Below, in pieces: positions 28,803-38,449 of a stretch of DNA of 64,000 nucleotides. The DNA is from Hyphomicrobium_A sp963724945. Its GTDB lineage: Bacteria; Pseudomonadota; Alphaproteobacteria; Rhizobiales; Hyphomicrobiaceae. The position numbers and the translations under genes are program-made. Location of the stretch: positions 1,364,001-1,428,000 of the forward strand of contig CAVRWL010000003.1 of assembly GCA_963724945.1 (NCBI GenBank), given 5' to 3'. The notes beneath the pieces were generated by a model that saw only the letters and a program-made list of their open reading frames with translations, ran no database searches and was not told the origin of the DNA. How positions within the stretch are numbered: position 1 is the first letter of the stretch; each line of letters starts with the position of its first letter.

Positions 28803-29592
28803 AACTGCGAAGGCAAGGTTGCGCTCATCACCGGTGCCGCCAGCGGCATCGGCAAGGAGATCGCCAAGACCTACGTCGCGAGGGCGCCAAGGTCGCCATC
28901 GCCGACCTCAACATGGACGGCGCCGACGCGACGGCGGCCAAGGAGCTCGGCGCGACGGGCAGACGGCGATCGGCGTCGCCATGGACGTGACCAACGAGGA
29001 GCAGGTCGATGCCGGCATCGACAAGGTCGTCGCGACCTTCGGCGCGGATCGACATGCTGGTGTCAGCAATGCCGGCATCCAGATCGTCTGCGCCGATCGA
29101 GGAGTTCGCGTTCGCCAAATGGAAGAAGCTGCTGGCGATCCATCTCGACGGCGCGTTCCTGACCACGCGCGCCGCGCTGCGCACATGTACAAGCAGGGCA
29201 CGGGCGGCAGCATCATCTACATGGGCTCGGTGCATTCGCAAGGAGGCCTCGCCCCTGAAGGCGCCCTACGTCACCGCCAAGCACGGCGCTTGAGGGCCTC
29301 GCCAAGGTCGTGGCCAAGGAAGGCGCCAAGCACAGCGTGCGCGCCAACGTCATCTGTCCCGGCTTCGTGCGCACGCCGCTGGTGGAAAAGCAGATTCCCG
29401 AGCAGGCCAAGGAGCTCGGCATCACCGAGAGGACCGCGTCATCAAGAACGTCATGCTGAAGGAGACCGTGGACGGCGAGTTCACCACGGTGCGAGGACGT
29501 CGCCGAGGTGGCGCTGTTCTTCGCCGCGTTCGAGACCAACGCGCTGACCGGCCAGTCGATCGGTCGTCAGCCACGGCTGGCACATGAGCTAG
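28799..29592 (+). CDS. bdhA: 3-hydroxybutyrate dehydrogenase (twelve frame breaks)
   Basis: A short-chain dehydrogenase of about 261 residues oxidising 3-hydroxybutyrate to acetoacetate with NAD. Motifs after repair: GKVALITGAASGIGKEIA, LVSNAGIQIVAPIEEF, the catalytic S and YxxxK (GSVHS, APYVTAKHG), VCPGF-type VICPGFVRTPL, and the C-terminal SHGWHM. Four-base codons at 28805, 29041, 29086, 29236, 29285, 29489, 29556 and a five-base codon GT{G,T,C} at 29060; codons lacking the wobble base at 28875, 28958, 29180 and 29436. AGTGAAGGAGG supplies the ribosome site inside adc. Confidence 0.8.
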
Positions 29593-29596
29593 TGCG

Positions 29597-31582
29597 CTAG
29601 GCGCCGTGCGGCTTCAAGGGGGGCGAACTCGCGAAAGAGTTCGCAAGCGTGCGCATCATCGCCAGGACCTCGGGATGCGCGTTGGGGTGCCAATCGGCCA
29701 GCATCTCCTGCAGCTCCTTCTCGCGCTGCTGCAAGAGCCGGCGATAGTCGGAGCCTCCCTCAGCGCTGAGCGCGACGATGCCGCCGGTTGCCTCGGTGGC
29801 CATTCCCGCAGTGACGAGCCGCGCCAGCAGGGCCTCGCATTGCACTCCGCTGATATGCAGGCGCCCCTCCAGCTCCGATTTGGGCATGGGCCCGCTTTCT
29901 CCGATCCGCGCCAGCAGCCACAGCTCGTCCGGCTCGAGGCCGATCCCCATGCGCGCGGCCCTCTGTTTATAGACGAGCCATCGGTTCTCCCGCGCGGTCA
30001 TGCGGGCGACGATGCGCTCGAGCTCCTCGAGCGATGTCGCGTCGCGCGGCATCTCGAAGGCGTCGCCGAACGGCTCGGGCCCGATGCTGGTGCGCAGCGG
30101 CACCTCCTTGATCGCCAGCGAAAGCAGGAAGGAGGCGAGCGCAAGAAGGGCGGCCGTGAGGAAGACGGGATGTAGCGCATCGACGAACAATGCGAGATAG
30201 GCGGCGCGCAGCGGTGCGGTGAGCGCGGCGACGGCGGTCGGGTCGCGCAAGGCCGCCGCGGCAGCGGGCAGCGCGTGCGCGATGTTGGCCTCGAGCGCGT
30301 AGGCGAAGATGCCGCCGAAGAGCGCGGCGCCGACCGAACCGCCGATCGAGCGAAAGAGCGTCGTTCCCGAGGTCGCCACGCCGAGCTGCTCGTAGGCGAC
30401 GGCGTTCTGCACGGCCATGACCAGGATCTGCATGACCATGCCGAGCCCAAGGCCGAGCACGAGCATGTAGCCCGACGCCGTCAACGCCGGCGTCTCGACG
30501 TCAAGGCGCGACAGCAAGAAAAGCGCTATCGTCATCAGCGCCGTGCCGCAGATCGGGAACATGCGATAGCGGCCGATGCGGCTGATGATCTGGCCGCTGG
30601 TGATGGAAGAAACGAACACGCCGAGCATCATCGGTGTGAGATGCAAGCCGGCGCTGGTGGGATCGAGGCCTTTCACGACCTGCAGGTAGACGGGCAGCAG
30701 CGTGATCGAGCCGAACATCGCCATGCCGACGATGAACCCGATCGAGGTGGCGATGACGAACGCGCGGTTGGCAAAGAGTGAGAGCGGCAGCAGCGGCTCG
30801 GCGACCCTCGCCTCGACGTAGAGGAACGCGGCAAGCGAAAGCGCGGCGAGAAGCGAGATCGCGAAGAGGCTGACCGGCGCCTCCCCGATGAGCGTGCTGC
30901 CGAGGCTCGAGACGAGCACGACGCACGTGAGCGCGGTGGCGAGAAGTGCGGCCCCGGCGTAGTCGATAGCGACCTTGGCGGGTCGCTGGTGCGGCCTGAA
31001 GGTCGCATTGATCACGGCAAGCGCAAGCAGGCCGACCGGCAGATTGAGATAGAAGATCCAGCGCCAGGAGAAATGGTCGACGATGAAGCCGCCCGCGAGC
31101 GGGCCGATCACCGTCGAGATGCCGAAGACGCCGCCGAAGAAACCCTGATAGCGTCCGCGCTCGCGCGGAGGCACGATGTCGCCGATGACGGCGATCGCCG
31201 TCACGATCAGGCCGCCGCCGCCGAGACCCTGCACGATGCGGAACGCGATGAGCTCCGGCAGGTTCTGGGCCATGCCGCACAGCGCCGAGCCGACGAGGAA
31301 GATCACAATTGCCGCTTGCAGCACGATGCGCCGCCCGAACAGATCCCCGAGCTTGCCGTAGAGGGGAATGACGACCGTCGTCGCCAAGAGATAGGCCGTC
31401 ACGATCCAGGAGAGGTGGGTCAGGCCGCCGATCTCGCCGACGATGGTCGGCAGCGCGGTCGAGACGATCGTCTGATCGAGGGAGGCGAGCAAGAGGACGA
31501 GCATGAGCGCGGAGAAGACCGCCATACGCTCCCGCGGGCTTGTCTCGCCGTCGTCACGGCCGCCGGAAACCGGTCGTTGCAT
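29597..31582 (-). CDS. DHA2-type MFS drug exporter with C-terminal MarR-like winged helix
   Basis: About 661 residues from ATG 31582 (an upstream TTG at 31654 is also in frame). Residues about 20-500 form a 14-helix exporter of the EmrB/QacA group: ASLDQTIVSTALPTIVGEIGG, GKLGDLFGRR, RIVQGLGGGGLI. After the last helix about 130 residues read like a MarR winged-helix protein (ELERIVARMTARENRWLVYKQRAA, DELWLLARIGE, LEGRLHISGVQCEALLARLV, EMLADWHPNAHPEVLAMMRTLA). A transporter carrying its own cytoplasmic winged-helix domain is uncommon in proteobacteria; the domain may sense the drug or only dimerise. Confidence 0.88.
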   Translation of the reverse strand: MQRPVSGGRDDGETSPRERMAVFSALMLVLLLASLDQTIVSTALPTIVGEIGGLTHLSWIVTAYLLATTVVIPLYGKLGDLFGRRIVLQAAIVIFLVGSALCGMAQNLPELIAFRIVQGLGGGGLIVTAIAVIGDIVPPRERGRYQGFFGGVFGISTVIGPLAGGFIVDHFSWRWIFYLNLPVGLLALAVINATFRPHQRPAKVAIDYAGAALLATALTCVVLVSSLGSTLIGEAPVSLFAISLLAALSLAAFLYVEARVAEPLLPLSLFANRAFVIATSIGFIVGMAMFGSITLLPVYLQVVKGLDPTSAGLHLTPMMLGVFVSSITSGQIISRIGRYRMFPICGTALMTIALFLLSRLDVETPALTASGYMLVLGLGLGMVMQILVMAVQNAVAYEQLGVATSGTTLFRSIGGSVGAALFGGIFAYALEANIAHALPAAAAALRDPTAVAALTAPLRAAYLALFVDALHPVFLTAALLALASFLLSLAIKEVPLRTSIGPEPFGDAFEMPRDATSLEELERIVARMTARENRWLVYKQRAARMGIGLEPDELWLLARIGESGPMPKSELEGRLHISGVQCEALLARLVTAGMATEATGGIVALSAEGGSDYRRLLQQREKELQEMLADWHPNAHPEVLAMMRTLANSFASSPPLKPHGA

Positions 31583-31739
31583 GGGATAGGGCGCGCTTTT
31601 TGGCTGCGAAGTCGGGGTCGACGAGGCCGGCCAACGTCGCGATGGAGAGAGCAATGATTATGCCGCGCCGGCACCGACGTGTCCAAGCGTGCGGGAAACG
31701 GCGCTCGGCCCCGCAATCCGTCGCTGGCGCCGTTGCTGC

Positions 31740-32144
31740 TCAGTTTGGGAAGCGGATCAGGATCTGCATCTTGACGAGCCAGGGAAACAGCGTCCGCAGC
31801 ACGTCGCCGGCAAGCCACAGCATTATGCCGAGGATGATGAGCGCGGGGATAGCCGCGAACACCGACTTGATAAAGAAACTCATCAGGCGCAGGAACGGCA
31901 CGTCGAACTGCGTCACGACGGCGGGGACGGCATCGGAGCCAGCGAGCCTGGGCGCGGCATAGCCGGCCGGCGCGAGGCTCGCCGCCATGGGCTCGAAGTC
32001 ATGCGTCCGCGTCGCCAGGCGCTTGCGCTCCTCCTCCTCGCGCGCGGCCCGCTCGCGTGCGTCGCGCTCGCGCCGCAGCGTGCGCGGGAGATCGTCGATC
32101 CCCTCGTCCGCCAGCAGCGTAAAATTGACCTCACTCACCGCCAT
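31740..32144 (-). CDS. hypothetical protein with C-terminal membrane segment
   Basis: 134 residues: a charged Arg/Glu helix (residues about 22-45), a Pro/Ala linker, then one or two membrane segments near the end (MSFFIKSVFAAIPALIILGIMLWLAG). No family recognised. It is divergent from apt. Confidence 0.6.
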   Translation of the reverse strand: MAVSEVNFTLLADEGIDDLPRTLRRERDARERAAREEEERKRLATRTHDFEPMAASLAPAGYAAPRLAGSDAVPAVVTQFDVPFLRLMSFFIKSVFAAIPALIILGIMLWLAGDVLRTLFPWLVKMQILIRFPN

Positions 32145-32286
32145 TACCTCCTCTATCCGCGCTCAGCCCTTCCCCGGAGCTGCGGCAGCGGCCGCCTTTT
32201 CGCAAACCTGTTGGCCGATCGAAACTTTCTACCGTGCAACCTGCGATATTGCTATTTTGCGCCCTCAATTTGGCGGGAGGCAGACG

Positions 32287-32816
32287 TTGAGCGATTTGCG
32301 GCGACTTGTACGCACCATTCCGGACTACCCCAAGCAGGGGATCCTGTTCCGGGACGTAACCACCCTCATGGGCGATGCCAAGGGCTTCCAGGCGGCGATC
32401 GAGGGCCTGGCGGCCCGTATAGGGGGGATCAGATCGACGCCGTGGCCGGCATCGAGGCGCGCGGCTTCATCCTCGGCGGCGCCGTCGCCGACCGGCTCGG
32501 CTGCGGGTTCATCCCCATCCGAAAAAAAGGCAAGCTGCCGTGGAAGACCATCGGGCAGCAGTACGCGCTCGAGTACGGCGTCGACATCATCGAGATCCAC
32601 GAGGACGCGATCAAGCCGGGCGAGCGCATTCTGATCATCGACGACCTGATCGCCACCGGCGGGACGGCGGAGGCCGCGGCCAAGCTCATCAGCCGCACCG
32701 GCGGGCTCGTTGCGGGTGCCGCCTTCCTCGTCGATCTGCCGGATTTGGGCGGCATCGACGTGCTGCGCCGCCATGGCATCCGCACGCACGCGCTGATGGC
32801 GTTCGAGGGGCATTGA
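32287..32816 (+). CDS. apt: adenine phosphoribosyltransferase (one frame break)
   Basis: About 176 residues from TTG 32287, which has GGGAGG just upstream. It salvages adenine to AMP using PRPP; adenine is the by-product of MtnP, 10.5 kb upstream. Family pattern: LVRTIPDYPKQGILFRDVTTLM, IDAVAGIEARGFILGGAVA, FIPIRKKGKLPWKT, and the PRPP loop ILIIDDLIATGGTA. At 32416-32417 the Arg codon lacks its wobble base (CG-), after which YRGDQIDAVAG continues in the next frame. Otherwise intact. Confidence 0.88.
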
Positions 32817-32946
32817 GATCGCGTCATCCTCGTGCCGGGTGCACTCTTCCCTCTCCACCACCGGGAAGAGGGGATGTTCGAGATAGCTACCTGGGCCTCG
32901 CGGCACGCCCGAGGCTGACTCTGTGTAGGCGCTGGTGCCCACTCAA

Positions 32947-33099
32947 CGTCATCCCGGCGAAGGCCGGGACCACGCCAGGCTCATCGTGCGCGACGGCAGC
33001 GCTTCCGTCCCTCACGCGCAACCGCTGCGAGATTGGCCTCTCACCGACGAAAAGCACTCGCGGAGAATGCTGGGTCCCGCTCGGCAGCGGGATGACGGG
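32947..33099. repeat. paired inverted palindromic repeat, unit 1 (REP/BIME-like)
   Basis: Left end CGTCATCCCGGC-GAAG-GCCGGGACC (32947-32971), itself a hairpin; right end TGGGTCCCGCT-CGGC-AGCGGGATGACG (33071-33097), the same type of hairpin in inverted orientation. About 100 bases lie between. GTCATCCCG...CGGGACC palindromes are common interspersed repeats in alphaproteobacteria. Confidence 0.7.
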
Positions 33100-33622
33100 G
33101 TTGGGCATGACGCGCACTCCTTATGGCGGGCGCCTCGTAGCCTCGCGGGCCGGCCCCAGGGTCCTGCGAAGAGAGAAGGGAGCGCGGGCGCCGAAGCACT
33201 GCGATCCTGTTGCAACTTTCGGGCAGCCTTCGGCGCCCGCGCCGGTTGCGTGCCGTGCCGAGGGTGCGGTCACATCGTCAGCGGGCCTTCGGTCCGGCTC
33301 TGGCGACCTCGGCCAGAGCCTCTCGCGTCCAGGACCTAGAGCTGCTGCGCCCCACTTACATGGAGCGCCGCTGCGCGACGGGCGTCCGTGCAGTCTGTTG
33401 CCAAGCCTGCACAGCCTCGATCCGCGGCCCCGGAATCCGAGGAGAGCTATTCCTCGCGTCAGACGCCCGCGACGGTACGGACGCCAGCCTCAACCGGGCA
33501 CCGCCCCTGCCCCGCAAAGCCGCTCAGCTGATGCGTCCCATGACGGGCAGGGGTGCGAGCGAGTATGCGGGTCGTGCGGAGGCGCGGGGATAAGATTTAC
33601 GCGGCGATCGCCCAACCAATTC

Positions 33623-33807
33623 CGTCATCCCGGCGTCATGGCGGAGCCATGCTTCGCATGGACGGCCGGGACCCACGCCAGCTTCAGCAAACACTATTGG
33701 TGGAAGTGGATGCGCATCGTGGAAGCACTGAGGGTCGAGGCGCGAGAAGCGCTCACGTTGCATTCGCGTAGACTTGCGTGGGTCCCGCTCTTCAGCGGGA
33801 TGACGTC
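33623..33807. repeat. paired inverted palindromic repeat, unit 2 (REP/BIME-like)
   Basis: Left end CGTCATCCCGGC (33623-33634) continues through a 30-base hairpin insert to GGCCGGGACCCACGCC (about 33664-33680). Right end GCGTGGGTCCCGCT-CTTC-AGCGGGATGACGTC (33776-33807) is inverted. The ends match unit 1, including the CACGCCAG that follows the left hairpin. Confidence 0.7.
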
Positions 33808-33928
33808 AAGGAGGAGACGGACGTCGTTCATCAGGCGGGGGCGTACCGAAGCGCGTGGCCAAATCTCACCTTTATTCAGCGCGATGGTAGCGGAGGTGGA
33901 GGCCGAATAAGTTCTAGAAGAGGTCGCG

Positions 33929-34381
33929 ATGACCGGTCGTTTGCGCTCGGCTCGCCCACGTCTGTTGCCGGTTCTACAGTATCGGGATCTGCCTGGAGCC
34001 ATCGCATGGCTGAAGCGGGCCTTCGGCTTTGCCGAGCACGAGATCTCTCGCGCCAAGGATGGCACAGTTCTCCAAGCCATGCTGAGCTTCGGCGATGCGC
34101 TGATCATGTTGGGACCAGTGCGCACCGATCAGCGCGGGGGAACCAACACTGAGGCCCAGACCTGCTACCTCGTCGTCGACAATATCGAAAAGCACAACGC
34201 CGGCGCAAAAGCGGCCGGCGCCGAAATCCTTTTCGAGATGCAGCAGGTCGACTTCGGAGGTTACGGCTACTCGTGCAGTGACCCTGAAGGCCATATCTGG
34301 AATTTCGGGACGTACGATCCATTCAAGGTTGCGCCCGGACGCATCAATACACTTCTTGGAGGAAAACGCCGTGGCCTGTAG
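33929..34381 (+). CDS. VOC (glyoxalase/bleomycin-resistance) fold protein
   Basis: 150 residues with the paired beta-alpha-beta-beta-beta modules of the VOC superfamily: LPVLQYRDLPGAIAWLKRAFGF, AMLSFGDALIMLG, TCYLVVDNIEKHNAGAKAAGAEI, GYGYSCSDPEGHIWNFGTYDP. PhnB/YaeR-like subgroup; substrate unknown. Its stop codon lies 11 bases inside the next gene, so the two overlap. Confidence 0.88.
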   Translation: MTGRLRSARPRLLPVLQYRDLPGAIAWLKRAFGFAEHEISRAKDGTVLQAMLSFGDALIMLGPVRTDQRGGTNTEAQTCYLVVDNIEKHNAGAKAAGAEILFEMQQVDFGGYGYSCSDPEGHIWNFGTYDPFKVAPGRINTLLGGKRRGL

Positions 34382-35249
34382 TCCCGCCGCAGTACTCGCT
34401 GGGATTGCTGCAGCCGGTTGGCTCACGAGTGCAGCCCTCTTCCTCATCCCCGGCGCGGCAGATCCCGGAGCGGTCGCCGAATTGGAGAACAAAGCAACGC
34501 AGCGCGTCGGCCAAGCGCTCGCGCAGGTGTCGAAGCAGGCGGCGGCGGAACGAGAGGCGAGGCTGCGCTTCGAGGCGGCGCTCAAGGCAGAAAAGAACAC
34601 GCCGCAGCCGAGGCTGCGGCGCGCCAGAGTGTCGAGCAGGCGCTCGACGAGGCCAAGAAAGAGGCCGCTTCCGAACAGGAGAGGACACGGCGCACTGAAA
34701 ACGCGCTCGCGGAAGCTACAAAAGAGACCGGCGCGGAACGGGAAGCGAAGGAGAGCCTCAAGCAGGCGCTCGCCGAGGAAAGGAACCAAGCCAAAGCCGA
34801 ACGAAATTCCAAGCAGCGGCTGGAGGAGAAGCTTGCCAAGCTCTCCAAAGAGTCCGCGGCAGAGAAGCAAGCGCGGCAAGTGGCCGAGCGGGCCGTCACC
34901 GAGGCCCAGGGCGACGCAAAGCGTCAACGCGTCGCCGAAGAGACGCTCAAACGGCAGCTACAGAAAGCGCAGTTGCAACTGGCGCGCGGCGAGCGCGAGT
35001 TGCAATCCCTGCAGTCGGCGCTGCAAACCGCGCGCCTCGCCAAAGAAGCGGCCGAGCGCAAGGCCCAGGATGCCCTGAAGCGGCTCGCCGAGATTGAATC
35101 AGCGGACGCAGCCGAGCATGCCGCCGCTCCTTCCAAAGACAACCGAGCCTACCCCTGCAGGGACGCCGGCTGCAGCCTCGACGGCCCCGCCGCAGAAGCG
35201 CCAGGTTACCCGCGAGGCCGTCGAGCCGATGCCGCCGCTCATACCCTGA
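34371..35249 (+). CDS. exported or membrane-anchored long coiled-coil protein (two frame breaks)
   Basis: About 292 residues from GTG 34371 (GGAGG eight bases ahead). N-terminal hydrophobic segment (ACSPAAVLAGIAAAGWLTSAALFLIPG) then about 200 residues of Glu/Lys/Ala/Gln coiled coil (AEREAKESLKQALAEERNQA, LQKAQLQLARGERELQSLQS) and a Pro-rich tail ending EPMPPLIP. The frame breaks at 34593 (Lys codon AA- missing its third base) and 35120 (GC{C,G}, one base too many); the repaired frame ends at TGA 35247-35249. No family recognised. It overlaps the VOC gene and is convergent with the autotransporter. Confidence 0.65.
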
Positions 35250-35270
35250 CAGGAAGCAGGCATGTAGTGC

Positions 35271-36848
35271 TCAATCGAGGGGCACCTTGACGCGAGCCCG
35301 ACCGCCGATCGCCTCATAGTCGCTGGAGCCGATGCCGTCGTAGCTCACGCTCGCACCGTAAGCGATGCCGCCTTGCGCGAAGAACATCACCCCGGCCTCA
35401 GTCCTCGCCCGCAGCTTATCGGTGGTGACAAGGTCATCGACGCTGATATCGCCCGCATCCTGGTGAAAATTCCAGATGCCTTCGAGCAGGACACTGGGCT
35501 CGATCACGATGCCGTCCGCCAGCCGCTGCCGGTAGGCGAGCTGCGAGCCGGCCTTGGCCTGCCCCAGCGAGACGGTCTGGCTCGGCACCAGCACCGGCCC
35601 CCGAGCCGCTCGTGTAGCTCTCCTGCGTCTCCTCGATATAGCCGATGGAGGCGCGCGGTTGGAGCCGCCAGCGCCCCAGGTGTGCTGGCCGACCAGCGTG
35701 CCCCTGACGAGCCACCGATCGGCGTCGAAGTGATCCTCCGTGCCGGCATTGTTGCCGATCTCGTTATCCGACTGACCCCATGCCGCGCGCGCCTGGAAGA
35801 AGAGGTCGTATGGCAGTCGCACCATGGCGTAGGGACCCGCCATCCAACCGGTGGTGCGCGCATCCCGACCCGGCAGATCGAAGTCCTGCTTCGTCTCGTC
35901 GAACTGCACCAGCGCTCCGACTAGGACCTCCTTTGAGAGCTTGTAGTCGGCGCCGACGTAGAGCACGCCCGTATGCCCATCGCTGCCGATGCTGCCGGCC
36001 TCTTCGTCGAAGTGCGCCAAGTAGCCTTCGGTCCAAACATCGAACTTGGACGTTGCGGGTGCGGAAGGCCGCTGCGCGCGCCAAGTGCATAGGGTGGGGC
36101 TGCAATCGCCTGGCGAGACTGCCGCAGGCTCGTCGCAAAGGCATAGCTCGACGGCTGACCATCGGCGGGTCCGCCCAATCGCGACGGCGCGGAAGTCCAA
36201 GGATCGTCCGCCATGCCAAGGCTCATCATGTCGGGGCCCATCATCCCAAGGCTCATCGGTGCACCGAGCCCGTAGGGCTGCTGCCAAATCGAATTGCCGT
36301 CGGAGCCGTCGGACGTGGACAGAATGGAGATCTGGCGATCGAGCCCGATGTCGAGCGACATGAGGAAATCGTTCTGCCGGGTAAGAGTCGGCACGATCGT
36401 GCCGATCGCATCCTGGAGCGCATTGAGGGTGTTGAGCGTGCAGCTCAGAACCTGTGCTGCCGGCAGCGTAGTGTCCAGACTGACGCCGTACTCGTTGCCG
36501 CCGAGCTTGACGAGATTGATACCCGAACACGAGGAGCCGGCATTGAGCGGATAGCCCGAGGGCAGGTCGATGTTTAGCGCGATCGTGATGTTGGGATTCG
36601 GCAGCGTGGAGGAAGATCATCCACGATTGGATTGAGATCGGCGGACGACGAGAGCGAAAAGAGTGGTTGCCTGTGTTCAATTGCAGCGGGAGCAGCTGCG
36701 CGCGGGCCGGACTTGCGCCGAGCACCGCCATCAGCGCGGTAACGCGGGCGATGGTAGCGGACCAACAGCGGTGCGCAAAGCCGCCGCGCAGGCTGCGCGT
36801 TCTGCAAATTTTGGGTACACGAACAAGACGCGATACCAACATGTTCAT
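35271..36848 (-). CDS. autotransporter-type outer-membrane barrel with short passenger (five break points)
   Basis: The C-terminal 270 residues match the autotransporter barrel: SKFDVWTEGYLAHFDEEAGS, GVLYVGADYKLSKEVLVGALVQFDE, TGWMAGPYAMVRLPYDLFFQARAAWG, RWLVRGTLVGQHTWG, SIGYIEETQESY, LRARTEAGVMFF. It ends in VKVPLD rather than the usual terminal aromatic residue. A signal peptide (to SPARAQ) and only about 200 residues of Met/Gly-rich passenger precede it. Breaks, read on the minus strand, are CA- (36664), CC{A,C} GC{T,G} (36602-36609), GC- (36078), GC- (35671) and GC{C,G} (35595). I start it at ATG 36848; the ribosome site is not clear. Confidence 0.75.
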   Translation of the reverse strand: MNMLVSRLVRVPKICRTRSLRGGFAHRCWSATIARVTALMAVLGASPARAQLLPLQLNTGNHSFRSRRPPISIQSWMIFLHAAESQHHDRAKHRPALGLSAQCRLLVFGYQSRQARRQRVRRQSGHYAAGSTGSELHAQHPQCAPGCDRHDRADSYPAERFPHVARHRARSPDLHSVHVRRLRRQFDLAAALRARCTDEPWDDGPRHDEPWHGGRSLDFRAVAIGRTRRWSAVELCLCDEPAAVSPGDCSPTLCTWRAQRPSAPATSKFDVWTEGYLAHFDEEAGSIGSDGHTGVLYVGADYKLSKEVLVGALVQFDETKQDFDLPGRDARTTGWMAGPYAMVRLPYDLFFQARAAWGQSDNEIGNNAGTEDHFDADRWLVRGTLVGQHTWGAGGSNRAPPSAISRRRRRATRAARGPVLVPSQTVSLGQAKAGSQLAYRQRLADGIVIEPSVLLEGIWNFHQDAGDISVDDLVTTDKLRARTEAGVMFFAQGGIAYGASVSYDGIGSSDYEAIGGRARVKVPLD

Positions 36849-37146
36849 GGATGGTGGGATCGGACTATTCCCGGCTCCAACAGTCAACGGCGCAAAGCTG
36901 CAGCGGCGGAGAACGCCGCTTTCTGTGCCTGCATCGCAACATGTGGAGCGAGATAACCCTTGAATTTCCGGGGCTAAGCAATGCTCGAACCGAGCCAAAA
37001 GAGGCGCTTGCGTGGCGCGCGGAACTGTGGCTCGCCCGCCTTCCTCCTCGCAGCCATCTTGGTAGCCTTACGTTTGCACTCGGACGGTCTCGAACTCCCT
37101 TGGGGCTTACATTGGGTCCACTCTCCCATATGAACGGGGAGAGGAG

Positions 37147-37337
37147 TTGAAAGAGCTCGTGTTGCCGCAACGCCAGACCAGCCGGTCGCCTGCCCCGTGT
37201 GCGAGGCGGCAGGCGTCGAGATCATCGACCAGTCGGCGCGGCCTTATGCCGAGTGGTATGCCTTGACGTGTCCCGCCTGCGGCCTTAACGCGACGCTTCA
37301 TCTTCCCCTTCGGCCCGCAGGTCCCCGGCAGCGACGC

Positions 37338-37341
<4 letters not shown>
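37147..37341 (+). CDS. candidate small zinc-ribbon protein ahead of mtnA
   Basis: If the same wobble faults are allowed (CA- at 37168 and CT{T,C} at 37302), TTG 37147, preceded by GGGGAGAGGAG, opens a protein of about 64 residues: ACPVCEAAG ... ALTCPACGLNATLHLPFGPQVPGSDA. Two CPxC pairs about 25 residues apart form a zinc-ribbon. Its TGA would overlap the ATG of mtnA (ATGA). Without repair the CPVC/CPAC part is in frame with mtnA and could be taken for an N-terminal extension of it, which homologues lack. Confidence 0.45.
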
Positions 37342-38445
<1,104 letters not shown>

Positions 38446-38449
38446 ATGC

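Larger units (their letters stand above)
32817..33928. other. 1.1-kb region without a recognisable gene, carrying paired palindromic repeats
   Basis: Several frames are open on both strands (a usual result of high GC) but none translates into a known protein. The region contains two repeat units (32947-33099 and 33623-33807) whose ends are inverted copies of a short palindrome. The part between them (33100-33622) shows no motif I can name. Confidence 0.6.

Noticed and set aside
28805..29562. Programmed +1 frameshifting as the cause of the many breaks
   Set aside because: There is no shared slippery sequence or stop codon at the sites, four of the events are -1, and the two or three bases present are always synonymous choices, which points to flattened variants.
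28805..29562. File line-wrap artefact with regular spacing of errors
   Set aside because: Distances between successive breaks in bdhA range from about 18 to 140 bases with no common period.
26853..29592. Reading the patatin, adc and bdhA genes as decayed pseudogenes
   Set aside because: The conserved residues are kept throughout and every indel is explained at the wobble position with synonymous alternatives; overlaps and ribosome sites are intact.
32540..33910. A long plus-strand open frame continuing apt into the repeat region
   Set aside because: It is in a frame other than apt for the Apt part and its later part gives low-complexity Arg/Pro/Ser sequence over palindromic repeats.
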